From Phoma sp. XZ068 (taxonomy: Eukaryota > Ascomycota > Dothideomycetes > Pleosporales > Didymellaceae): a DNA stretch of 64,000 nt. Below the pieces are notes generated by a model. The model did not search any database. It saw only the letters and a list, made by a program, of their open reading frames with translations, and was not told the origin of the DNA. The stretch's first letter is position 1, and every line of letters starts with the position of its first letter. The translations under genes were made by a program, and so were the position numbers. The DNA lies in assembly GCA_004835665.1 (NCBI GenBank), contig RBKR01000012.1, positions 124,001-188,000 on the forward strand. The letters are read 5' to 3'. Positions 1-11,216 of the stretch are shown here, in pieces.

Positions 1-371
1 CGGGAATCTCCTCGTTGGTGGCGTTGATGTAGACGATGCCGGTGTCGCTACCTGGGATCCATACGGCCTCATTGACCTCGCTGGTGTCGAGGCCAGAGTC
101 CTTGAACTCGCCGGACTTCAGATCAAGAAGTCCCCAGCTTGAGTGACCAGCTGTCGCAGAGAAGTTGTACTGCGAGATGGACAGCAGAGCTACGGATCCA
201 TCACCGCTGGGGCTGAGTGCACTGCGGCGGGGCGCACCGAGCAGCTTCCTGTAGAGATGGTCAGTGTCAATTGCACGTCAAGTCAAAGCTTCTGACGTAC
301 TCTGGGGTAAATTGAGCAAGGCTGGTAGCAGCCAATGCTGATGCAATTCCGAGGTAACGTGCCATTGCCAT
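1..371 (-). CDS. Secreted dipeptidyl-peptidase 5-like serine protease (S9 family), 5' end only
   Basis: Only the first two exons are inside the window; the gene continues past base 1. Exon 1 is 301-371 with ATG at 371, the intron is 249-300 (GTACGT donor, CTACAG acceptor), and exon 2 is 1-248. The protein begins MAMARYLGIASALAATSLAQ, a good signal peptide, followed by FTPEKLLGAPRRSALSPSGD and then WGLLDLKSG and VWIPGSDTGIVYINATNEE. The run KLL-APRR-SPSGD, with the WxLLDLK beta-propeller blade after it, is typical of fungal secreted dipeptidyl-peptidase V (prolyl oligopeptidase family), which cleaves dipeptides from peptide N-termini outside the cell. The catalytic Ser/Asp/His domain is C-terminal and lies outside the window, so activity cannot be judged. 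A second in-frame ATG sits at 365. Confidence 0.8.
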
Positions 372-3241
372 TGTGACGACCTGCTTCTACTGAGCTCAAT
401 TGATCAGGGTCGATACCAACAGAACCTCCGGGAACGGCAGCAAGCTTATTTGTAGTTCCCTGGACGCTGGGATGGCGACCAGGTATCGCATATCACCCGC
501 GGGGTCTGCGTCGTACCTGGCCGACCACAACGCGGCCGCTGCCTGTTGTGCCATTGATGGCATCATCTGAGCAAATCCTAACCTAAACCCCCGGCCCCTT
601 CGACCAACGAGTGAGCAAATTCACACTGTCTCCTTCCTGATGGAGTTTACTTCTGCAAGCTCACAAACAAGCTCGGTGCAGGTGGGCCGCCAAAAAGCGT
701 ATTTGCCAGCCGTTTATCGCCATTTGCTCCAGCCGGCCCGCAATCTCAGACCCACCATTTTAGACTGCTTGGCGGGTGCAACGTCACGTGTAATTCCCCA
801 AGGTCGCGCCGAGACTGGTGGCGCCGGTTGCCAAGAGAGGCCGCCTGGTTAAAAGTGGTGGCGTGCGGAACCACTATCTCAAGATAGGCAGGTACGAATC
901 TGCGAGTCGTGTGCCTGATGGCGAGCAAAGCCGCTTCGATGTTGTGAGTGCTTGATCTTACAAATCGATAATTTGGCTCTCGCCGGTACAAAATTGTTGC
1001 TGTTGAGACAGGAGGCTGGGCGCAAAACTGCCTCGGTCGGGTTCGTTTCGGCAGAAAGACCTGTGACAGTCTCCGACTCTGTTAGCCGTTACTCTTCCAG
1101 GCCTACAAGCCAGCATCGTTCTCCCGTGTTCGCATAGCGCAGGGTGCCGGGGACCTGGCAACTGGCAAGGCAGGCCATGAGTCGATAAAATCGTGCAGTG
1201 CTGACGCTCACGATAAGCGTGGGCCGCGGTTCGTATCCATCATCGGGGAATGATTTCGAATTGGGAATTTATCCTTGCAACATCTCAACGTTCCCCATCA
1301 GCGGCACACGAGCTCGCCAGATCGCGTGAGTCCACCAACACATGAGGCTTCCGGTCCGCCATTTGTATGGTTGGCCTTAACACCTAGAATGGCAGGACAC
1401 AGTACCGGTATCCGAAGCCTTGTCCTTGTGCATCGATAGGTTGGACAGTGTGCTCTGGCCACGTCTAAAGTAATGCCTCTCATGTCAAGGTCCTTTGCGT
1501 TTGATTCGCCTCTTACTACTGTCCAAGTGAACACCGAGATGACTTATAGATGGAGCTCCACTCTTGCGGCCACCTGGGCACGCCGCTGATATCGAAGCGG
1601 CTCGCAAAACAATTGCGTACATTTGGAGGTGGCTCGTCGTCCATCAATATCTTTGGGTCGCGGCGAACGTTTGAATGAAGGACAAATCGTGTCCTTGAAT
1701 CCTTTTGGTATGGTCTACAGCTCTTGCATCTTACACCCCTCATATTGTCTCCGTCTATTTCTGTCTTTCTCCCAAGTCAGCTCCTCTGCACCTAGTCCAT
1801 TGAACATCTTGCGCCAGTTGTGCTTCCTTCTCTCAGTTGTTCGCTTCTGGGCCCGGCCGACTTGACAATTAAGCGGGTTCAATTCCTTTTAGACCCCATG
1901 GTGCCAGATATCGTTCTCCGCGCATCGTGTTCGTCCTTCAGGTTAGCTACGCCAAAATCTGGGGATCTTCGAAGTATAAGTACTGTTCCTCCGAAATCGG
2001 GCGCGATAACGGCTCGTTTTGCGCCATCAGCTTGGCGTGGCTTGTCTGGCTCAGCTGTGAGGCTCGCCAACGTCCAAGACGACACTCGACTCCCAGATGT
2101 GGATAAGAGGAGCCTTGGACTGAGGACACTCAACTGCAGCGATGAGTTGGCACGGTCTCAGCCCTCGGCATCAATCTTGGGGGCGGGAGACTGCGCGGAG
2201 AAAGAACGATATTGCGACATATCCGCGCACAATTTGGCAAAAGGCACAACTGAGATTCGTATGGAAGTGGTGACCAAGCACCTATCTGGGTAGGCTGAGG
2301 CCTGACTTGTCAAATGTTGTGCGTTCGCGAATATTGACTCAAAGCTTTACGCGGGCTTCATTGACATGCGTGGGACGCAGGACGTGCGTTCATGACCTGA
2401 ATAAAGACGCACAGGAAGCGATGATGTCTCAAAGCGGACTTTGGTGGTACATAGATGACTGGCGCCAGGTTGTGTGATTGTGTATCATGGTCAGTATCAG
2501 ACTGTTGTTGCCATGAAACACAGCCAGCATGTGGCCACGAGTCACAAAAACAAGTATCACCAACCCCAGTCACCAATCATTGAAAGCACTTACATCAGTT
2601 TAGTGTGTTGTATTGGAAGCTATCGTCACCTAACACTGCATTGGCGCTGCCTGAGGTGTGCTTGGCGAAGATGGGGCACTTCTTGGTCAATATCGTTGCA
2701 TCTCGGCAACTCATTGTGTACTCACGCAGATAGAGGATACCCCCATTCCATCACACTCATGGCTGATCTTCTCCACCCGTGCCAACAGTCCTTCTTATGT
2801 GCCTCCTTCAATCACTGCTTCATTTCATCGTTCTCCTCCGAGGATAGACCAGCGGGTTTCGCAATTCCACCAGTTTGCCAAGTTTCGGGTGTATCGAAGC
2901 ATCACAACGCTTGTGCGTGAACAAGAATCTCTAGTAGATGGATGGAGAGCAGTCTATCAGCATCTAAAAGGGGTAATGTTCGTCAACGTATGTTTATGAC
3001 CCTGAAGCATGTTTCCTAGGATTTCATAGGGTAAAAAGCTGCTTTCCATTCGCGGCTTTGTCGCCAAAGTATACCATGCAACAAATCTAAACCCGCATAT
3101 GACTCACACACGCTTTACTTTCCAGCTAGCCAGTTCGCATTCATATTTCTTTCTCTTTCACCTTTGCCTGCTAGATTCAGTCTTTTCTCTGACTTCTTCT
3201 GCTTTCTCCTTGACGTGACAGTCTTCAAATTTTCAGTGCCC
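372..3241. other. Long intergenic stretch, no supported gene
   Basis: About 2.9 kb between the divergent peptidase start and the next candidate gene. Reading frames here are short and have no recognisable domain, splice pattern or protein-like composition. Pyrimidine-rich tracts at about 3115-3230 could be the leader of the small gene that follows. A B-box-like stretch near 1877-1888 has no matching tRNA fold. Confidence 0.5.
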
Positions 3242-3474
3242 ATGTGCTGCGGTGGTAAAGTACGTGGTCCCTCAGAGCTACAAGAGTCAATCTCTCCACC
3301 GGCACCTTCCACCTGCGCGGTCGAGGCGCAGGAGTTCGTCTTGGCCAGCACCGATGATGTGCGTTTCTAGCGTACCAGGCCCAGCATAATAGATGTGGCA
3401 CATGCTGACAGCTTTCCCGCATCATCTTCCGCTGCACGCAGAGGATCGTGCCCTGTGTCCATACGTTCGCTTAA
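3242..3474 (+). CDS. Possible small two-exon protein, unknown function
   Basis: A tentative 59-residue product from exons 3242-3358 and 3412-3474. The 53-nt intron has a GTGCGT donor, a TGCTGAC branch-like motif and a GACAG acceptor. The start MCCGGKVRG follows a long pyrimidine-rich stretch that looks like a fungal 5' leader. There are five cysteines, no signal peptide and no family I recognise. Support is only the leader, the splice signals and the frame continuity, so this could be spurious. Confidence 0.3.
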
Positions 3475-3519
3475 TTGTGAGATGCTTACTGTGCACCACA
3501 AAAACAAGCCTGACCGATA

Positions 3520-6500
3520 CTATTCAGACCCAACGATAATTTTGCTTTCCTGACGCTGATGAGCACCTGCTTGAAGCAGCGTCGTAACAACCCGCTTGTG
3601 GCGTCCCAATGAAGCTGCCTGCAGTGCGTTGCCGAAGATTCCACCCTGTGCGTTGACATTGGCCTTACTGTCAAGCAGCATCTTGACCACCTGCTCGTGG
3701 CCTCCTCTTGAAGCTGCCTGTAGTGCGTTGCCAATACGTCCTCCCTGTGCGTTGACATTAGCCTTACTGTCAAGCAGTATCTTGACTACCTGCTTATGGC
3801 CTCCTAATGAAGCTGCCTGTAGTGCATTGCCGTAGTCTCCTCCCTGTGCGTTGACGTTGGCCTTACTGTCAAGCAGTATCTTGACTACCTGCTTATGGCC
3901 TCCTAATGCAGCTGCCTGTAGTGCATTGCCATAGCGTCCTCCCTGTGCGTTAACATTAGCCTTACTATTAAGCAGTATCTTGACTACCTGCTCATGACCT
4001 TCTAAAGAAGCTGCCTGCAGTGCGTTGCCGTAGTCCCTTCCCTGTGTGTTGACGTTGGCCTTACTATTAAGCAGTATCTTAACTACCTGCTCGTAACCTC
4101 CTAATGAAGCTGCCTGCAGTGCGTTGCCATAGTCTCCTCCCTGTGCGTTGACGTTGGCCTTACTGTCAAGCAGTATCTTGACCACCTGCTCGTGACCTTC
4201 CAATGAAGCTGCCTGTAGTGCGTTGCCGTAGTCTCCTCCCTGTGCGTTGACGTTGGCCTTACTGTCAAGCAGTATCTTGACTACCTGCTTATGGCCTCCT
4301 AATGCAGCTGCCTGTAGTGCATTGCCATAGCGTCCTCCCTGTGCGTTAACATTAGCCTTACTATCAAGCAGTATCTTGACTACCTGCTCATGACCTTCTA
4401 AAGAAGCTGCCTGCAGTGCGTTGCCGTAGTCTCCTCCCTGTGCGTTGACGTTGGCCTTACTGTCAAGCAGTATCTTGACCACCTGCTCGTGACCTTCCCA
4501 TGAAGCTGCCTGTAGTGCGTTGTGATAAATTCCACCCTGCGCGTTGACGTCGGCGCCTTTGTCGAGCAGCAGTCTTGTAACCGTGCTCAAGCCCAGTAAT
4601 GCGACGTAATACAATGGCGTACCTACGCTTTCCAGACCTCTGTCTAGATCTGGTTCTTCATAAGGATCGTCCGGATCACACAACTGAATCCATGTAAGAT
4701 ATGCTGGGGTTTCCATCGACATGAAATTCATCACTACTCGATTCACATCATCCGACTCGTTTCCTGTGCTTCGAAGATGGTTGCTCCAGAACTCTGCTGC
4801 ATACTTTGCCAGTGCAGATGCCTCAAGAGCCTCTGTTGACAATGGTTGCTGGATCTGGTTTAGGTACATCAAACAGCCTTTCGTTATTGCGTTGTGGCAT
4901 TCGGCCTCTTGCATGCTGTACCGCTTTGCTTCTCCTTGCTTGATCCTGTCTGAGACAAGATACTCCTGGACAGAATAATGTGCCAGAGCGACAATTTGCT
5001 GTACAGGCCTCCATCCTCCTTCCGCCTTGTTCGCTGTAATAGTGACCAGACTGGAGCAGATGTTCAGCGCTTCTAGGGGGTCTTCTAACACTTCGTTGCG
5101 ATCGAACGCCGGGTCGCGCGCCACATCAATGGCGACGACTTCTGCAATCTCCTCGACCGACAGTGGCCTCGCAGAGAACGTCAGCCACTGCAGGATGCGC
5201 ATCGCGTACTCGCAGTCTTCTTCGCTTATAGCAGTGAGAATGCGGTCGTATGTCTGGTCTAATGTTTGCGGCAAAGTGGCCAGTGACTTACGCAGCATCG
5301 CTCGATTGCGACACTTTGCTAACGTGTCAAGCTGACACACAGCCCATCGAAACCTGTGCTATCGTCAGCGTAGCTCTGTAGAGGGCTTGGTGAACACACG
5401 TACATCCCGCGGGCTCCGCTCATTAGTGCAGCCTCGATCTCTTGCCTGACAGCAGCGTCTCTGTTCCATTTTGCCACAGTTCTATCATCAGACAGCCTTT
5501 GTTGGACGTATCGCTGTATGTCCTTGTCCACTACGTCCCTCTGAAGACAGATAGTGTCCTCTTCTTTGATGTAGATCTCCAAAGAGCTCTCAATATCCCG
5601 CTCTTTTCGACTAGTCATCAGCAGATGTAAGCTGTCAAGCTGCCACCCGGCCACGGTCTCAAGCATGTCCATCAGTTCTTGGCGTTGTGTACACTCATCA
5701 AGCGCATCGAGCACGACGTAGACATGGGTGAATTGCTGCACTGCCTGCTGTGTCACTTCCAGAAGCGCATGCAATGAAGGCTGGCGTTGTCCGTTCTCGC
5801 AGGACAAGAACAACGCATCGACGCCCTTGGGTTTGGTCGACGAATGCTGCAAGAGCTGACAGAGTAACGTGCGGAGCATCAGATCTGGATCCTGCTTTTG
5901 TGTATCGTTGAAGTCAAAGTAGAAGTACGCTGTTACCATACTAGCATTACCATGGCAGTGCTGCAGCAGATGCTCTATAACGGTAGAACTTAGGATAGTC
6001 TTCCCACATCCTGGGATCCCATACAGCCATAGTCGCGACGCCGCACGCTCCTTCCATTCTGTGAACTTTAGGCCATCCAGAAGCCAGAGTCCGGTCTCGG
6101 CCTGCCGCTGCTTGTGCGCTTTGTGGTAGTTTGTGGACGGGTCCGGCGCTGAAAGCCAGCTGTAGATCTTGCCAAGCTCTTCTTTTCTTCGGCTGCGGCC
6201 TTCGTCTTCCTTTCTAGCAAACGCATCTCTCAGCCGATAAAATGCGTTTTCCTCGCCTTCGCTATAAATCAGCGGTAAATGGACGCCGAACATGCCCAGC
6301 AGACAGTACGCTCTGTCTTCTTCACGCGTTGTCCGGCGGTTTTCTGCCCAAGAGAAACGGTCGTCTACGCTGAAGTCGGACAGTTTACTCCCTGATAGAG
6401 CTTCAACAGGTATTCCTGTGATTTCGTGTATGGTGTCACATAAAGACTGCTTGTCTCCCAGCGGCTCTCCCTCTTTCGAATAGAATGTGACTGATGCAGG

Positions 6501-6962
6501 AGCAAGAAGTTCCTGGAGCGTCCAGCCTCTGGTAAACCATCTGCTCTTCCTGAAGGCCGGTTTCCACCTTCGGCACATTTCACCGCCTGCATCAGGGGTG
6601 TTACACTCGACATCTGAGAGATAGACAAAACACTTCTTTGCATTCTGGTACCAGCGGAACATGGAGTTGATCGCTTCTTGGAGCTCTTGGCTGTTTGACT
6701 TGTCGATGCAGCAAGTGTCAACCCAGAAGTGGTCCAGACCGTCACGCTTGGTCTGTTGCGCGCAGAAGCGGATCTTGTCCCAACCAGCCTTTCTCTTCGC
6801 ACCAATTTCCTCTGTACTGTTGAGGTTCTTCAGATCATCGAAGATCACCTCCTGCTCCCCCCAAGTGTGCGAGAGGATCCCATAGTCTGGAACCTTCTCG
6901 TTACCAATGTATTCCTTCGCCCACCTGAGCCTCCCGTCGGTTGCGATGTACAACAGTCGCAT
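3520..6962 (-). CDS. HET-NACHT-ankyrin NLR-like receptor with nearly identical ankyrin repeats
   Basis: A 1130-residue protein from exons 5404-6962 and 3520-5353, split by a 50-nt intron (GTACGT donor, GCACAG acceptor) that joins GARGM to FRWAVCQLDTL. The ATG at 6962 opens MRLLYIATDG, the usual start of HET domains. HET occupies about residues 25-190 (YGILSHTWGE, FWVDTCCID, RGWTLQELL at 145-153). NACHT follows with Walker A GIPGCGKT at 315-322 and Walker B YVVLDALDE near 415. Ankyrin repeats run from about residue 764 to the end: one divergent unit, nine near-identical 33-residue units, and a final partial one. Fungal proteins of this plan (HET-E/HET-D class) sense non-self ligands through the repeats and trigger cell death through HET; that role is inferred by family. 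The repeat homogeneity suggests recombination among units. No frame damage was seen. Confidence 0.92.
3634..4524 (-). repeat. Tandem array of nine 99-bp ankyrin-coding units
   Basis: Nine consecutive in-frame 99-bp units encode [GH]NALQAA followed by a variable stretch and then VVK[IM]LL-SKANVN-QG. The units are close to identical in DNA as well as protein. Changes cluster at the same few residues: S/A and L/W/R after the alanines, E/G, H/Y, E/K, D/N, and the last two positions of the unit. More divergent units flank the array on both sides. Confidence 0.93.
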
Positions 6963-7728
6963 CGAGTCGTGGTTTGTTCTGTGTGCGCGAGCAGCCGCGG
7001 AACATCTCGTGGCCTCGATGCAGGCCGCAGGACTCGGCGTTGCGAAGCGACGGGGTCGCACGGAGTATTACCGGTAGGATTTCAGCTATCAAGTTTGTTG
7101 CGAATACAATAGAACAGTCTTGACTTCAGCATAAGAGAGACTATAGCTGTAATGAGTGCAGATGAAAATGCTGGTAATTGTGCCAGGCTGTCACTCGAGC
7201 ATTTAGAGCGGCGGGCGCAGCCCATGCCACGGCGCGAGGCTGAAGCAGGGCTGACAAGTCATGACCGCGCGAAGGAAGCAGCTGAGCCACGACTGCAACC
7301 AGGAAGGCAGCACTTGCCCTATCAGCGCGATGCATGACATGAAAAGACGATTAATTTCGGCGAAAAGACTTGCGTGTAGCTTAGCTCCGAACGGATTGTG
7401 AGAGGCAATCTTTGCGAAAGGATAGCGAAGCTTCAGAGGTCCGTGCAGCACCGTGGTCTTTGCTAAGAGACACCTTGATCTTACGCGAGCGCGTTGGCAG
7501 CTTTTCTGGCTTTACGCATTCAACTCTTGAGATTCGAGGCCGTTTATCGGCTTGTCACAGATACGGTCACCCTGTGCTTAGGCACAGCGACAGCGCAGAT
7601 TATCAGCACGAGACAGTGTGGGATGCGTAATCACAACTGGGTGGAAGCGAGCACAACAATGAGCATGAAGACAGGTGCAGTCAGTCGCTGTACGTTTTGC
7701 AGAACATCGTAGGGAGCTCTATATGCGT
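6963..7728. other. Intergenic region between NLR promoter and aldehyde dehydrogenase 3' end
   Basis: This stretch holds the upstream region of the NLR-like gene and the 3' flank of the aldehyde dehydrogenase gene. I see no gene, RNA or repeat in it. Confidence 0.5.
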
Positions 7729-9345
7729 TCAACCATATCTGACCTCACCCGTGCCCTCTCTGAACCAGTCGTCGCTCGCAAGACCTTCCTCTGCAGTGGC
7801 GTAGTTGATGATTGTGGACTTCGCCGAGGTGTACGCATGGTATGCATCAATACCGTTCTCGCTTCCAACGCCCGAACTCTTAATGCCGCCCCACGGACTA
7901 CTGGGATCATTACGATGGTGCGTATTGACCCAGCAAATACCACTTTCGATGCTCTCGGTGACTCTGAAAGCCTGCGACAAGTCTTGCGTCCATATCGCGG
8001 CGCCCAAACCAAATTCGCTATCATTGGCGAGCTCAAGTGCCTCCTCTTCTGTGTCAAAGCCAACGACTACAATGACAGGTCCGAACGCTTCTTCTCTCCA
8101 GATCCGAGTATCGACAATCTTCTTTGTTGCGCTGTCGGTCAGGATAGTAGGCAGAAAGAAGTAGCCCTTGGAGAAGTCAGTTCCATCGAGAGATGAAGAC
8201 CCCGTCATCCTTTGACCACCCGTAACAACCTCTACGCCAGACTCCACCGCATCATCGACTAGCATTCGCACGTTGACGAGCTGCTTCGCAGAGATGAGAG
8301 GTCCCATCATCGACTCAACGTTCTTTGGTGAACCCATCCTCTTCTCAATGCTCTGCACCTTGCTCTTCAGCTTAGTGACGACCTGTCCAAGGATGCTGTT
8401 CTGCACAATGATGCGGGTTGCTGCAACGCAGGTCTGGCCACTCGCGATGAAGCTCGCGAACACGATGCCATTGATGGCAAGATCGATGTGCGCTCGCTCA
8501 AAGACTATCAAGGGCGCCTTTCCGCCCAGCTCTGCAGTATAGGCAGCAAGGTTGCGTCCAGCAATAGCCCCGATAGCTCGGCCAGCGGGCGTGCCACCGG
8601 TCACGTCGACTTTCTTGATAAGCGGATGCTCTACAAGTGCTTTGCCAGTAGTGATTCCGTCGCCAGGAAGGACGTTAAAGATACCATCAGGCAGACCCGC
8701 CTCCTTGAAGAGCTTTCCCAGCTCGATACTGGTAAGGGGCGTGAGCTCACTCGGTTTGAGTACGATCGAGTTGCCGGCGGCTAGTGCGGGTGCAATCTTC
8801 TTGACAGCGATGAGCATAGGATGATTGAATGGTGTGATTTGTGCGACAACACCAAGAGGTTTGCGATCGATCCAGTTGTGAAGCTTGCCCATGGTCGGCA
8901 AAACCGAACGCTCTTCGGTCCTGATGAGCGAGGCGTAGTACTTGAACCACTTCACAAGAGTCGGTACCTGCGCGTTCATCTCTCTGATCGCTCGACCAGT
9001 TTGCCGTACTTCAAGTTCGATCAAAAAAGGCATCTTTTTTGTGAGAAGTTCAGCGATCCTGTCTAGGGTGTCTGCGCGGAAATGGCGTGGAGCTTTGGAC
9101 CAGACACCAGATTTGAAGGCTTTTTGCGCAACTAGTACAGCACGCTCAACATCCTCAGCAGAAGCAGCATGACAGTGGGTGAAGATCTCTCCGTTTGCAG
9201 GGTCCTCGATTGCAAGTCTATAGCAAGGTCAGAAAGTGGGAGGCATCCTCTCAATGAGGGGCTAGCTGACTGACTGCTCCGCGCCACCCTCAGATTCCTT
9301 CCCATCTACCCACATGTTGTACGTCTCAGGTGATCGTTGGCTCAT
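7729..9345 (-). CDS. NAD(P)-dependent aldehyde dehydrogenase
   Basis: A 519-residue enzyme from exon 1 (9275-9345, ATG at 9345) and exon 2 (7729-9217). The 57-nt intron has GTCAGT and CTATAG ends and joins SEGGAEQ to LAIEDPANGE. The product is a full-length ALDH: the TPFNHP substrate/cofactor loop near residue 152, the catalytic glutamate in ELGGK (about Glu253), the catalytic cysteine in ASGQTC (about Cys287), and the late EEAFGPV and PWGGIKSSG motifs. It should oxidise an aldehyde or semialdehyde to the acid. The C-terminus shows similarity in style to fungal salicylaldehyde or vanillin dehydrogenase-type ALDHs, but the substrate cannot be assigned. No signal peptide, mitochondrial presequence or PTS1 is seen, so it is probably cytosolic. 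Confidence 0.93.
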
Positions 9346-9787
9346 TTTTGGGGCAAGCTTGAGTATGATGTGGAAAGGATCCAGGAGGGCGAAGGTTGAA
9401 GTGTATAGCCCATGGCGGAGGTGGCCGACCGTTGGTGGATACCCCACGATAAGCTAGCGCCTCGGTAAGGACTGCCCCGATGACGGAAGGAGAAGGTTCA
9501 TTAGCAACACCTCCATTGCAGGCTACGTTTCTCTATCCATCTAACCGATTCAGATGTGTCAACAACATATTATGAAGGCACGAAACTGCGTGACCATTCC
9601 AAATGATTCGCGGTGACATTTGATCCCCACGACAGCTATACCCTGGACGTGCTTCATTGAGTTTCTAAGCATGTGTTAGGTTGTAGGCATTGTTATAGTG
9701 AACATGTTCTTGTACTGTCTCCATGCCATGGTTCTTATTCTTGCAAGCCTCATGCGTCACTAGCTACAGCCACAACTTGAGTGATAA
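9346..9787. other. Intergenic, promoter region of aldehyde dehydrogenase
   Basis: The upstream region of the ALDH gene runs into the 3' flank of a small cysteine-rich gene. No other gene is visible. Confidence 0.45.
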
Positions 9788-9970
9788 CTACTCAACTGGC
9801 TCGCACTCGGAGCACTTCCTCTGAATCGCTCGATGGGCTTCAACGATAGAGCTGCAACGTTTCCCTGGCTTCTTCTGCTTCTGCTTGCAAGGCCACACTT
9901 CCTTACGAATGGTCGGATCGAAGGCACCGCGGTGAACGCAGGCAAACCGCTGCCAGGTAGTTGTACACAT
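9788..9970 (-). CDS. Small cysteine-rich protein, MC...F.C.H...C..C type
   Basis: A single-exon 60-residue product starting MCTTTWQRFACVH and ending KCSECEPVE. The pattern MC, then FxCxH, two spaced cysteines, and a late CxxC resembles small fungal cysteine-rich hypothetical proteins. I infer that Cys/His in FACVH and the two cysteines in CSEC could bind one zinc. There is no signal peptide, so it is unlikely to be a secreted effector. The open frame extends upstream without a better start, but the protein-like section begins at this ATG. A second gene with the same layout lies on the opposite strand about 0.9 kb away. Confidence 0.5.
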   Translation of the reverse strand: MCTTTWQRFACVHRGAFDPTIRKEVWPCKQKQKKPGKRCSSIVEAHRAIQRKCSECEPVE

Positions 9971-10829
9971 TGTTTTACAACAGCTCGTGAGCTGTGGTGA
10001 GCTAACGTCGTCTTTGATCCTTTGTAGTTGATATCTTGTTCCAGTGTTTTCATTCTTTGTAAGACTATCACTACAGAGGTTTGAGTATGTCGAATCTATG
10101 GTGTGGACAATCGAGGGGCGAACATATGGTACGCATCGAAGGGCGCGAACTGTTACAAGAGACATCATTGTCACCTCCAAACGCCTCAATGTAATCATCC
10201 TAGTTCGTGACGCAGGATACTGTTGGCAAAGATTATTCCTTACGTGGCCGTATGGACGGAATAAATGGGGCCCGTGAGCATGTAATGAAGCCGGACCATA
10301 CCATAATCTCACAGTCTATCGAATTGTATATCTTTGGACTCCTCAAACCGCTTCATCGATACCCATAGAATAATGCTCAATAAAGAATACCCTGCGATAA
10401 GCACAATGTGTACTTTACAACGTTCATCTTCAAATGCAGTCATCATGTTAGTAGTCCGACCGAACGCTGCCAAAAAATATCAGGACCTGTATTGCCGCAA
10501 ACCAATACAACATTTCTGGGCTTTTTTAAGGCCGTCTGCAATGCCTGCTCGCAGCGACACACTCTGAGTGACCAACGTAGTGCTTGACGTAGACGTTTGT
10601 GACAGAAGCCTTGATATAGCACACGGCAGTACAACAATTCAAACGTTTACTTCACGTTCCAAACATCGCCTTGTGACCGCGGACTCGCATGTCACAGTAT
10701 ACTCTAGGATATAAGTGCTGACGAGTAACACTTGTACAGCTCATACACTAAAACAGTCAAATCAACATATCACTCACAATACAATACAACGCACAACGGT
10801 TCAACAGATAACTAAGTCCTTCACTGATC
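9971..10829. other. Shared upstream region of two divergent small cysteine-rich genes
   Basis: An AT-leaning 0.86-kb spacer between divergent starts at 9970 and 10830. A CA-rich stretch just before 10830 looks like a leader. No further gene is supported. Confidence 0.45.
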
Positions 10830-11150
10830 ATGTGCCAGTACACACGAGTCACCTTTCGCTGTACGCATACCCGAAGCAGCAACACCATCTGCAAGTACGG
10901 CGTAGGAAAGCCAGGTTGCGAAGGAACAAAGGTGGTTGACATGTCGGTTAAAGACCGCGTCTGCGATCAGTGCAGAGATGAAGATTTAAAAGAGGCTGTC
11001 GATAAATGTGGTCGGTAGTGCTACTTCCCACGCCGCAAGCAGAATATTGCATGGTTCAGAAGCACGGACGAGACACAGATACAGAGAGATGTTCAGAGAG
11101 ATGTTGAGAAAGCCAATCGTCGCATCCAGGCGAGCAGATTTCCAGAATAA
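10830..11150 (+). pseudogene. Small cysteine-rich gene interrupted by an in-frame TAG
   Basis: The first 62 codons give MCQYTRVTFRCTH, then C, C and CDQC motifs, the same layout as the gene at 9788-9970. A TAG at 11016-11018 stops it, yet the same frame continues for 43 codons with a charged, helix-like tail (CYFPRRKQNIAWF, later DVQRDVEKANRRIQ) to TAA at 11148-11150. The simplest reading is a nonsense change, for example TGG to TAG, in a gene of about 106 residues. Alternatives are an in-frame 45-nt intron (10998-11042) with a weak GTCGAT donor, stop-codon readthrough, or a genuinely short 62-residue protein. The pseudogene label is therefore provisional. Confidence 0.45.
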
Positions 11151-11216
11151 AGTTATTATACACAAGTGTCTATGCCCAATTCCGAAATGCAAATGTATAC
11201 CGCTCGACCCATAAAG

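Noticed and set aside
1860..1900. A B-box-like GGGTTCAATTCC suggesting a tRNA
   Set aside because: No A box, acceptor pairing or anticodon arm could be built around it on either side.
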